Positions 1 to 5,941 of a stretch of 6,649 nt of DNA are shown one piece after another. The notes beneath the pieces are model-generated. The model did no database searches and had not been told where the DNA came from. It saw only the letters and a program-made list of their open reading frames with translations. Numbering within the stretch: the first letter of the stretch is position 1; each line of letters starts with the position of its first letter. The DNA comes from Alphaproteobacteria bacterium (GTDB taxonomy: Bacteria > Pseudomonadota > Alphaproteobacteria > RS24), in contig JAKMCZ010000261.1 of assembly GCA_022428185.1 (NCBI GenBank), positions 1 through 6,649 on the forward strand, in the 5' to 3' direction. Position numbers and translations under genes: made by a program.

Positions 1-704
1 CCGGCGCTTCCGGCGGTATTGGGCGCGAAATTGCCAAGCAGTTGCATGCGGCGGGGGCCAATGTCGGCCTAGCCGGAACGCGCGAAGTGGTGTTGCAAGA
101 ACTGGCCGATGAGCTAGGTGATGGCGCGCATGTGCTGGTCGCTGATTTGTCATCTGCCGAGGGGGCAGCCTCATTGGCAGCCAATGCCGAAGAGGCGATG
201 AGCGGGCTCGATATTTTGGTCAATAATGCCGGTATTACGCGCGATAATCTGGCCTTGCGCATGAAAGATGAAGATTGGGAAGCGGTGCTGTCGGTCAATC
301 TGACATCAAGCTTCCGCCTTATCCGTGCCGCTCTGCGTGGCATGATGAAACGCCGTCACGGGCGCATTATCGGCATCACCTCGGTCGTCGGTGTGACAGG
401 CAATCCGGGGCAGGCCAATTATGCGGCTACCAAAGCGGGCATGATTGGTATGTCCAAATCATTGGCCCAAGAGGTTGCCAGCCGCGGCATCACGGTAAAT
501 TGTGTGGCCCCCGGTTTCATTGAAACACCGATGACCGATGGTTTGCCCGAAGAACAAAAAGAAGCCCTGACCGCTGCCATTCCGGCCGGTCGTTTGGGCA
601 GTGGCGATGATATTGCCGCAGCGTGTTTGTTTCTGGCTAGCGATGAGGCGGCTTACATTACCGGTCAAACCGTTCACGTGAACGGTGGCATGGCGATGAT
701 TTAA
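1..704 (+). CDS. fabG: 3-oxoacyl-[acyl-carrier-protein] reductase FabG, 5'-truncated by the window edge
   Basis: FabG is the NADPH-dependent short-chain dehydrogenase/reductase that reduces 3-oxoacyl-ACP to 3-hydroxyacyl-ACP in each cycle of type II fatty acid synthesis, in the cytoplasm. The reading frame is open from position 3, so the gene enters from the left; a TTG at 42 is an internal Leu codon, not the start. The visible 233 residues begin inside the cofactor-binding loop (GASGGIG, residues 1-7). The NNAG motif is at 74-77, the catalytic Asn at 99, Ser at 127 (codon 381-383), Tyr at 140 (420-422) and Lys at 144 (432-434) in YAATK. These fall 11 positions before Asn110, Ser138, Tyr151 and Lys155 of the E. 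coli enzyme, so about 11 N-terminal residues are missing. The C-terminus VNGGMAMI is typical of FabG. Position next to acpP and fabF separates it from other SDR enzymes. The stop is TAA at 702-704. Confidence 0.96.
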   Translation, partial: GASGGIGREIAKQLHAAGANVGLAGTREVVLQELADELGDGAHVLVADLSSAEGAASLAANAEEAMSGLDILVNNAGITRDNLALRMKDEDWEAVLSVNLTSSFRLIRAALRGMMKRRHGRIIGITSVVGVTGNPGQANYAATKAGMIGMSKSLAQEVASRGITVNCVAPGFIETPMTDGLPEEQKEALTAAIPAGRLGSGDDIAAACLFLASDEAAYITGQTVHVNGGMAMI

Positions 705-837
705 GGCGGCACTGAGCGCCTATAGACACAAACTGCAAAGGGTGATAGTCAGTTTTTAAGTGCGCTGACGCGCTTGTCCTGTTGGGGGAATCGCTGTTCA
801 AAATGAATGAGCAGACCATAATTTGAAGGAGCTAATA
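705..837 (+). promoter_or_regulatory. fabG-acpP intergenic region, probable acpP leader with an unassigned promoter
   Basis: This is the longest non-coding gap in the window. acpP mRNA is usually abundant, and in many bacteria it has its own promoter within the fab cluster, so one is expected here. The best candidate I see is a -35-like TTGTCC at 774-779 with a -10-like CAAAAT at 799-804. The 19-bp spacing is long and both boxes are imperfect, so this is a guess. A short AT-rich inverted repeat (AAACTG at 730-735, CAGTTT at 750-755, running into T753-757) could form a weak hairpin after fabG. No riboswitch-like structure was recognised. Confidence 0.3.
826..831 (+). promoter_or_regulatory. 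Strong Shine-Dalgarno site of acpP
   Basis: AAGGAG lies 6 nt upstream of the ATG at 838. It is the best ribosome-binding site on the + strand and fixes the acpP start at 838 rather than at the in-frame TTG at 823, which lies upstream of and partly within the site region. A strong site fits the high demand for AcpP. Confidence 0.85.
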
Positions 838-1071
838 ATGAGTGATACTGCCGAACGCGTTAAGAAAATTGTCGTTGAAAACCTCGGCGTTGATGCCGGT
901 GACGTGAATGAAGCTGCGAGCTTCATCGACGATCTCGGTGCTGACAGTCTCGACACTGTTGAGCTGGTTATGGCCTTTGAAGAAGAATTCGGAATTGAAA
1001 TTCCCGATGATGCCGCCGAAACCATTTTGACTGTTGCTGACGCCGTAAAGTTCATCGAACAAGCTGGCTAA
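838..1071 (+). CDS. acpP: Acyl carrier protein AcpP
   Basis: AcpP is the small acidic cytoplasmic carrier that holds growing acyl chains as thioesters on a 4'-phosphopantetheine arm and passes them to FabD, FabG, FabF and the phospholipid and lipid A acyltransferases. The 77-residue product has the usual length. Its GADSLDTVEL motif spans residues 34-43, with Ser37 as the attachment site for the phosphopantetheine arm added by AcpS. The composition is strongly acidic, with the helix II segment rich in Glu (VMAFEEEFGIEIPDD), as needed for docking with partner enzymes. The ATG at 838 is chosen because AAGGAG stands 6 nt before it and the N-terminus MSDTAERVKKIV matches the family. fabF follows after 11 bp, so the two are very probably co-transcribed. 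Confidence 0.98.
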   Translation: MSDTAERVKKIVVENLGVDAGDVNEAASFIDDLGADSLDTVELVMAFEEEFGIEIPDDAAETILTVADAVKFIEQAG

Positions 1072-1082
1072 GGCTCTAAATT

Positions 1083-2348
1083 ATGCGACGCGTCGTTATC
1101 ACCGGCATTGGGTCGGTTAACCCGCTCGGAGAAACCGCCGAAAAAAGCTGGCAAAACCTGCTTAACGGTCAATCCGGTGCCGGGCTGATTACCGGCTTCG
1201 ACGTGTCTGACCTGCCTTGTCAAATTGCTTGTCACATTGACCGCGCAACCGAAGAGGGTGGCGCAGGCTTTAATCCTGACCTGTATGTCGCGCCAAAAGA
1301 ACAAAAGCGCGTAGATGATTTTATTATCTATGCAATGGCCGCGTCTGATATGGCGCTGGCCGATAGCGGCTATAAACCCGAAACCGAAGAGCAGGAATAC
1401 CGCACCGGTGTGCTGATCGGTGCTGGTATTGGCGGGTTGCAAGGTATTGAAGACGGGGCGCTTACCGTGCGCGACCGTGGGCCACGCCGTCTCAGCCCGT
1501 TTTTTATTCCGGGCGCGCTTATCAATCTGGCAGGCGGGCAAGTTTCTATCAAGCATGGACTGAAAGGCCCCAATCACGCCGTTGTGACGGCCTGTTCAAC
1601 CGGCGCGCATGCCATCGGCGATGCGGCTCGATTGATTATGCTTGATGATGCCGATGTGATGGTTGCCGGTGGCACGGAATCGGCGATTTGCCGCTTAGGC
1701 ATTGCCGGATTTGCCGCCTGTCGTGCGCTCTCTACCGGCTATAATGACGCGCCGGAAAAAGGCTCGCGTCCCTATGATAAAGACCGCGATGGCTTTGTGA
1801 TGGGCGAAGGTGCAGGAATTGTCATTTTGGAAGAATATGAGCACGCCAAAGCACGCGGTGCGAAAATTTATGCCGAGGTGGTCGGCTACGGCCTGTCGGG
1901 CGATGCTTTTCATATCACCTCACCGGCGGAAGACGGTTCGGGCGGCTTTCGCTCCATGCAGGCAGCATTAAAACGCTCCGGCCTGTCGCCGGAAGATATC
2001 GGCTATGTTAACGCTCATGGCACATCGACGCCTTTGGGTGATGAGATTGAATTGAAAGCGGTCGAACGTCTGTTTGGCGGGGCTGCAGACGGGCTGAATA
2101 TGAGTTCCACCAAATCAGCCATCGGTCATTTATTGGGCGCAGCGGGTGCAGTTGAGGCGATTTTTTCCGTCCTCGCCATTCGCGATAATATTGTGCCGCC
2201 GACCCTCAATCTTGATAACCCGTCCGTCGCATCACCGATAAATCTGGTGCCGCATAAAGCGCAAGAGCGTGAAGTCAAAGCCGCCTTGTCTAACAGCTTC
2301 GGCTTTGGCGGCACAAATGCATCGGTCGTGTTCAAGGCGGTTGAATAG
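1083..2348 (+). CDS. fabF: Beta-ketoacyl-[acyl-carrier-protein] synthase II FabF
   Basis: FabF is the cytoplasmic condensing enzyme that extends acyl-ACP by two carbons using malonyl-ACP; in many bacteria it performs the palmitoleate to cis-vaccenate step that tunes membrane fluidity. The 421-residue protein has the thiolase fold with all active-site elements: nucleophile Cys171 in TACSTGAHAIG, His312 in NAHGTSTPLGD, Lys344 and His349 in SSTKSAIGHLLGAAGAVE, and the gating loop SNSFGFGGTNA at 403-413. The N-terminus MRRVVITGIGSVNPLG begins exactly where the family does, which supports the ATG at 1083. Its ribosome site is weak: AAGG at 1070-1073 overlaps the acpP stop, suggesting translation coupled to acpP. 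FabB is the closest alternative, but length, motif context and position after acpP favour FabF. Confidence 0.97.
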   Translation: MRRVVITGIGSVNPLGETAEKSWQNLLNGQSGAGLITGFDVSDLPCQIACHIDRATEEGGAGFNPDLYVAPKEQKRVDDFIIYAMAASDMALADSGYKPETEEQEYRTGVLIGAGIGGLQGIEDGALTVRDRGPRRLSPFFIPGALINLAGGQVSIKHGLKGPNHAVVTACSTGAHAIGDAARLIMLDDADVMVAGGTESAICRLGIAGFAACRALSTGYNDAPEKGSRPYDKDRDGFVMGEGAGIVILEEYEHAKARGAKIYAEVVGYGLSGDAFHITSPAEDGSGGFRSMQAALKRSGLSPEDIGYVNAHGTSTPLGDEIELKAVERLFGGAADGLNMSSTKSAIGHLLGAAGAVEAIFSVLAIRDNIVPPTLNLDNPSVASPINLVPHKAQEREVKAALSNSFGFGGTNASVVFKAVE

Positions 2349-2350
2349 AT

Positions 2351-3340
2351 TTGAACCGGCTGAAACAGCTTTTCAAAAACTTCCGTGGTCATTTGCTGGT
2401 CGCTGCTATTGCCGGCGGGTTGGTGATTGTGTCTGTTCTCGGCTTGGTATATTTGCCCGGCCCGCATGGCGACACTGCGCGGGTGCTGCTGGCAAGCGGG
2501 TTATCTTCGCGCACGATTGCCGATACATTGCGCAAGTCTGGTGTGGTTCGCAGTGCCTTGCTGTTTCGCGGGCTTGTGCGCATCAGTGGCGAGGCGGCAA
2601 ACTTGCGTGCGGGTGAATATGATATTCCCGCTAACGCCAATATGCCTGCCGTGCTGCGTGTCATTACCGGCGGCGATATTGTCCTGCACCCCATCACCAT
2701 TGCTGAAGGATTGACCAGCATGCAGATTGTCGATGTGCTGCGTGCACAAGACGTATTGCGCGGCGATGCGGCATTGCCGAAAGAGGGCAGTTTGTTGCCC
2801 GAAACCTATAATGTGGCGCGCGGCATGACGCGCCGTGCGCTGATTGCCAAAATGCAGAGCGACCAAAAACGGGTAATTGATACGCTATGGCCGAAGCGGC
2901 AAAAAAATCTGCCGATAAAATCAAAGCGCGAGGCATTGATATTGGCCTCAATCGTCGAGCGCGAAACCGGCATTGCGTCGGAACGACCGCTTGTAGCGGC
3001 AGTGTTTACCAATCGCTTGCGCAAGAAAATGCGACTGCAATCTGACCCTACGATTATTTACGGGCTGGTTGGCGGTAAGGGTAAATTGGGACGACCGATA
3101 CGGCGCAGCGAAATCCGCCGCACGACTCCCTATAACACTTATCGGATTAACGGCCTTCCTCCGACACCGATTGCCAATCCGGGGCGCGATGCCATTGCCG
3201 CTGTGCTAAATCCGGCGGCCAGTAAGGCGCTTTATTTTGTCGCTGATGGCACGGGCGGTCATGCTTTCGCTGAAACCTTGAGCCAGCACAATAAAAATGT
3301 CCGTCGCTGGCGGCAAATCGAAAAACAAAACCGCAGATAG
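2351..3340 (+). CDS. mltG: Endolytic murein transglycosylase MltG (YceG family)
   Basis: MltG is an inner-membrane lytic transglycosylase that cleaves nascent peptidoglycan glycan strands and is thought to terminate their polymerisation. The 329-residue product has a short basic cytoplasmic N-terminus, one transmembrane segment at about residues 14-35, then the periplasmic YceG domain. Family signatures are the LILASIVERETG block at 196-207 (conserved Glu203 and Glu205, the catalytic glutamate region), LQSDPT at 229-234, TPYNTYRINGLPPTPIANPG at 259-278, and LYFVADGTGGHAF at 294-306. The start is TTG at 2351, only 2 nt after the fabF stop. An in-frame TGA at 2342-2344 rules out any earlier start. 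No good Shine-Dalgarno precedes it (AAGG at 2334-2337 is 13 nt away), so translation probably depends on ribosomes finishing fabF. A later non-ATG start is possible but would cut into the residues before the membrane segment. Confidence 0.94.
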   Translation: MNRLKQLFKNFRGHLLVAAIAGGLVIVSVLGLVYLPGPHGDTARVLLASGLSSRTIADTLRKSGVVRSALLFRGLVRISGEAANLRAGEYDIPANANMPAVLRVITGGDIVLHPITIAEGLTSMQIVDVLRAQDVLRGDAALPKEGSLLPETYNVARGMTRRALIAKMQSDQKRVIDTLWPKRQKNLPIKSKREALILASIVERETGIASERPLVAAVFTNRLRKKMRLQSDPTIIYGLVGGKGKLGRPIRRSEIRRTTPYNTYRINGLPPTPIANPGRDAIAAVLNPAASKALYFVADGTGGHAFAETLSQHNKNVRRWRQIEKQNRR

Positions 3341-3342
3341 GT

Positions 3343-3348
3343 TATAAT
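3343..3348 (+). promoter_or_regulatory. Possible -10 element (TATAAT) upstream of gmk
   Basis: The mltG-gmk gap contains an exact TATAAT hexamer, correctly placed to give a transcript starting near 3355 with a leader of about 29 nt before the gmk ATG. No recognisable -35 box lies 16-18 bp upstream (that stretch is A-rich coding sequence of mltG), and there is no TG extension. It could be an internal promoter for gmk or a chance match. Confidence 0.3.
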
Positions 3349-3370
3349 CAAGCTCGCGGTATTTGATTCG

Positions 3371-3375
3371 AGAGG
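3371..3375 (+). promoter_or_regulatory. Shine-Dalgarno site that sets the gmk start
   Basis: AGAGG lies 8 nt before the ATG at 3384. This favours that ATG over the in-frame TTG at 3363, which would add seven residues not expected in the family and would place the ribosome site inside the gene. Confidence 0.6.
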
Positions 3376-3383
3376 CTTGTTTC

Positions 3384-4019
3384 ATGTCATCAGCTATTAA
3401 CCGACGCGGTTTAATGTTGGTCCTTTCCTCGCCTTCGGGGGCAGGTAAGACCACTTTGGCACGTGGGCTGTTGGAGACCGATGACAATATTGCCATGTCC
3501 GTCTCCGTGACGACACGCAAGCCGCGCCCCGGTGAGGTTGATGGCGCGGATTACCATTTTGTTGATACACAAAGTTTTGGCGAGATGCGAAATCGCAATG
3601 AATTGCTCGAACACGCCAAAGTGTTCGATAATTACTATGGCACGCCGCGCGCGCCGGTTGAAAACGCGCTGGCTGAAGGGCGCGATGTGCTGTTCGATAT
3701 TGATTGGCAAGGCACGCAGCAATTACAAGAAGCGGCGGCTGACGATTTGGTGAAAGTGTTTATCTTGCCACCGACCGCCGCCGAACTGGAAAAACGATTG
3801 AATAGTCGCGCGCAAGACAGCGCCGATGTTGTGGCCTCGCGCATGGCGAAAGCCTCCGACGAAATCAGTCACTATCCTGAATATGACTATATTATCGTCA
3901 ATGAAGATGCGTCTGACAGTTTGGCGCAAGTTCAGGCGGTGCTGACTTCTGAGCGCCTGAAGCGCGGACGCCAGACCGGCTTGTCTGATTTTGTGAAAAC
4001 CCTGCGCGAAGCGCTTTAG
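3384..4019 (+). CDS. gmk: Guanylate kinase Gmk
   Basis: Guanylate kinase phosphorylates GMP to GDP with ATP, an essential cytoplasmic step in guanine nucleotide supply and recycling. The 211-residue product is close to the 207 residues of the E. coli enzyme. The P-loop SSPSGAGKTT is at 15-24. The GMP-binding region follows with SVTTRKPRPGEVDGADYHFV at 41-60 and the block ending in HAKVFDNYYGTP at 77-88. FDIDWQGTQQL at 104-114 is the Walker-B-like strand, and the lid region carries Arg142 and Arg153. HYPEYDYIIVNED at 163-175 is the usual C-terminal signature. The start is ATG 3384, supported by AGAGG 8 nt upstream. It is the last gene of the + strand run, 43 bp after mltG. Its TAG stop overlaps the stop of the opposing dehydrogenase gene by 4 nt. 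Confidence 0.97.
   Translation: MSSAINRRGLMLVLSSPSGAGKTTLARGLLETDDNIAMSVSVTTRKPRPGEVDGADYHFVDTQSFGEMRNRNELLEHAKVFDNYYGTPRAPVENALAEGRDVLFDIDWQGTQQLQEAAADDLVKVFILPPTAAELEKRLNSRAQDSADVVASRMAKASDEISHYPEYDYIIVNEDASDSLAQVQAVLTSERLKRGRQTGLSDFVKTLREAL
4016..4019. other. Overlap of convergent stop codons
   Basis: The sequence TTAG holds the gmk stop (TAG, + strand) and the alcohol dehydrogenase stop (TAA, - strand). Two convergent operons therefore meet with no spacer. No GC-rich hairpin with a T-run on either strand was seen around the junction; the only structure is a 4-bp GCGC repeat at 4004-4014 inside gmk. Confidence 0.95.
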
Positions 4020-5065
4020 CTGTTTTCCAACACCACGCGGCCAATAATATTGCCTTCGCGTAAATCATCAAGCGTGCGGCTGGCTTCGCTCATGGCGCGC
4101 ATCTCAACCGGAATGGGGTTGATTTTACCGGCCTGAACAATCTCGAGCATTTCTTGCGTGTCTTCCAATGTGCCGGTCATTGACCCGCCGATTGACATAG
4201 CGCGGAATGGGAACATTGGAATCGGCTGGCTGAATGCGCCGCCAAACAAACCGACAATTTTCACTTCACCACCGCGTCGCAGCGCGCCGGTGGCAAATTG
4301 CAGTGAGCCTTCCGCGCCGACAAAGTCAGCCGCTCCGGCAACACCGCCATTGGTATCGGCAATCAGCTTTTGTAAGTCGCCTTCTGTGCCCGGATTATAG
4401 GCCGCTTTCGCGCCTGCACCCATTGCCGCTTGCAGCTTATTGTCGTCGAGATCGGCAACAATCGGCGCCTCGTCAAACATTTCAAGAGCAAATTGCAGCG
4501 CCATCATGCCGACACCGCCCAACCCGACAATCAGAGCCGGTTCGCCCTTGTCGCCCGTATTGAGATATTTAAGCGCTGAATAGGCAGTGATGCCCGAGCA
4601 CATATAAGTGCTGGCGAGACCCGGCGCGATGCCCTCAGCATCAAGGCAATAGCGCTCATGTGGCACCAGACAATGTGAAGAAAAACCGCCCGGTAAATTC
4701 ACGCCCAATGCGCGACCATTGCACAGGTTTTCGCGACCATTATTGCAATCATTACAGTCGCCGCAGCCAATCCACGGATAAATCACTTTGCGTTCGCCGA
4801 CTTTGATATTTTTCACATCATCACCAATGGCGGTAACAATGCCTTCAATCTCATGGCCGAGCGTGAAGGGGGTTTGGCGGGCGCCGCGCACATCAAGCTG
4901 ATTGCCGCCGCCCATATCGAAATGCCCATCATGAAAATGGACATCGGAATGGCAAACGCCGCAATGGCTGATTTCGACCAGCACTTGGCTGCCGCTTGGT
5001 TGCGGTGTTTCGCTTTCCACAGCTTCCAGTGCTGCGCCGTATTCGGTTATGGCCTGACTTTTCAT
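4016..5065 (-). CDS. Zinc-dependent medium-chain alcohol dehydrogenase, probably NAD-linked, substrate unknown
   Basis: This 349-residue protein is a cytoplasmic medium-chain dehydrogenase/reductase that would interconvert an alcohol and an aldehyde or ketone. The N-terminal GroES-like domain carries the catalytic zinc ligands: Cys38 in HCGVCHSD, His71-Glu72 in LGHEIEG, and Cys156 in TYMCSGITAYSAL. The structural zinc lobe is complete, with Cys101, Cys104, Cys107 and Cys115. The Rossmann domain has GLGGVG at 181-186. Asp205 stands at the end of the second strand (VADLDD), which in this family favours NAD(H) over NADP(H). The segment HDGHFDMGGGNQLDV and the phrase IVGLFGGAF resemble an alcohol dehydrogenase subgroup I recall from Rhizobiales; that is memory, not a search. 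The start is ATG 5065-5063 with AGGGGAG just upstream. It lies 9 bp after rsmA and is probably co-transcribed with it. Nothing nearby indicates the substrate. Confidence 0.9.
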   Translation of the reverse strand: MKSQAITEYGAALEAVESETPQPSGSQVLVEISHCGVCHSDVHFHDGHFDMGGGNQLDVRGARQTPFTLGHEIEGIVTAIGDDVKNIKVGERKVIYPWIGCGDCNDCNNGRENLCNGRALGVNLPGGFSSHCLVPHERYCLDAEGIAPGLASTYMCSGITAYSALKYLNTGDKGEPALIVGLGGVGMMALQFALEMFDEAPIVADLDDNKLQAAMGAGAKAAYNPGTEGDLQKLIADTNGGVAGAADFVGAEGSLQFATGALRRGGEVKIVGLFGGAFSQPIPMFPFRAMSIGGSMTGTLEDTQEMLEIVQAGKINPIPVEMRAMSEASRTLDDLREGNIIGRVVLENS

Positions 5066-5069
5066 GCGT

Positions 5070-5076
5070 CTCCCCT
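5070..5076 (-). promoter_or_regulatory. Shine-Dalgarno of the dehydrogenase, overlapping the rsmA stop codon
   Basis: Read on the - strand, AGGGGAG ends 4 nt before the ATG at 5065, and its first two bases lie within the rsmA TAG stop (5077-5075). The overlap points to coupling of dehydrogenase translation to termination on rsmA, and it supports the ATG start. Confidence 0.75.
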
Positions 5077-5929
5077 AATCCAGTTTGTCCAGCAATTGTG
5101 CCAGCTTGCAAAAATCTTCAATCCCTAACACTTCGGCGCGCGCGGTCTCATCAATCGCCGCATCGCGCAAAAGCGCAATCGGGTCTGAGCATATCTGTTT
5201 CAGGCTGGCGCGCAACATTTTCCGCCTTTGCCCAAAAGCGGCGGCGGTGATTTTAGCCAAACTGCTGGGCTTGGCCTCGGCCAAAGGTTGGGTGCGCGGC
5301 GTCAGATGCACCACGGCAGAGGTGACCTTTGGCGGCGGCACGAATACTTGTCGGTCGACATCAAAAGCAAGCTCCGAGAAACACAACCAATTAGCCAAAA
5401 CGGCAAGGCGACCGTAATGATTTTCATTCGCTGCAGCGGTAATGCGTTGCGCGACTTCCTTTTGGAACATCAGCGTCATTGATAAAAAGCTCGGTTGCCA
5501 TTTGTCATTTTGCCAAGCTTTATCAAGCCAATCGGTCAGCAACGCCGTGCCGATATTATATGGCAGGTTAGAGATGATGCGATAAGGCGCGTCGGTCAGC
5601 GTGTCAGGATTAATTGCCAGCGCGTCGCCTTCAATAATATTCAAGCGTTCGGGATAAGCCGACGCAATTTCCGCCAATGCGGGTAAAAAGCGATTATCAG
5701 CCTCAATAACATGCACTTTGCGCGCGCCTTCCATCAGCAGGCCGCGCGTTAATCCGCCAGGGCCGGGGCCGATTTCAACAATCTCACAATCGCTTAAATC
5801 GCCGGCATGGCGCGCAATTCGGCGGGTCATATTGAGGTCTAGAATAAAGTTTTGTCCGAATTTTTTATCGGCCCGCAACGCGTGGCGGTTTATGACATCG
5901 CGGAGCGGCGGCAGGCCGTCATCGGTCAT
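5075..5929 (-). CDS. rsmA: 16S rRNA (adenine(1518)-N(6)/adenine(1519)-N(6))-dimethyltransferase RsmA (KsgA)
   Basis: RsmA uses S-adenosylmethionine to dimethylate two adjacent adenines in the 3'-terminal hairpin of 16S rRNA, a late checkpoint of 30S subunit assembly. Loss of the enzyme gives kasugamycin resistance. The 284-residue product has FGQNFILD at 24-31, SAM motif I EIGPGPGGLT at 52-61, the acidic motif II residue Glu76 (IEAD), GDAL at 101-104, the catalytic NLPY at 121-124, and VPPPKVTSAVV at 197-207. The helical C-terminal domain begins near AAFGQRRKMLRASLK. I place the start at ATG 5929-5927, where GGA (5940-5938) sits 8 nt upstream. An in-frame TTG at 5935-5933 would add two residues but leaves only 2 nt from that site. 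The surA stop is 12 nt before the ATG, so the genes are probably one transcript. Confidence 0.96.
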   Translation of the reverse strand: MTDDGLPPLRDVINRHALRADKKFGQNFILDLNMTRRIARHAGDLSDCEIVEIGPGPGGLTRGLLMEGARKVHVIEADNRFLPALAEIASAYPERLNIIEGDALAINPDTLTDAPYRIISNLPYNIGTALLTDWLDKAWQNDKWQPSFLSMTLMFQKEVAQRITAAANENHYGRLAVLANWLCFSELAFDVDRQVFVPPPKVTSAVVHLTPRTQPLAEAKPSSLAKITAAAFGQRRKMLRASLKQICSDPIALLRDAAIDETARAEVLGIEDFCKLAQLLDKLD

Positions 5930-5941
5930 CTGCAAAATCCA

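Noticed and set aside
42..704. fabG as a complete gene starting at TTG 42
   Set aside because: The frame stays open to the left edge and the upstream residues form the GASGGIG cofactor loop, so this start is internal.
704..721. AGGCG/CGCCT hairpin right after the fabG stop
   Set aside because: Five base pairs with an 8-nt loop and no T-run after it.
730..757. Inverted repeat AAACTG/CAGTTT followed by T's, a possible terminator after fabG
   Set aside because: The stem is only 6 bp and AT-rich with a 14-nt loop, too weak to call an intrinsic terminator.
817..822. CATAAT as a -10 box for acpP
   Set aside because: Transcription would start inside the acpP ribosome site, leaving no functional leader, and there is no -35 match.
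803..826. Seven-codon ORF (MNEQTII) just before acpP, a possible leader peptide
   Set aside because: No suitable ribosome site, no regulatory codon run, and its stop runs into the acpP Shine-Dalgarno; a chance ORF is the simpler reading.
1068..1577. 169-codon open frame on the - strand opposite fabF
   Set aside because: It lies antisense to a fully conserved fabF, has no recognisable domain, and is a shadow of the coding frame.
3363..3383. Seven extra N-terminal residues of Gmk from TTG 3363
   Set aside because: The ribosome site AGAGG lies inside this stretch and points to ATG 3384, and the family does not carry the extension.
4004..4017. GCGC-GAA-GCGC followed by TTT at the end of gmk, a possible terminator
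   Set aside because: Only a 4-bp stem with a 3-nt loop and a three-base T-run; it lies in coding sequence and is explained by the codons.
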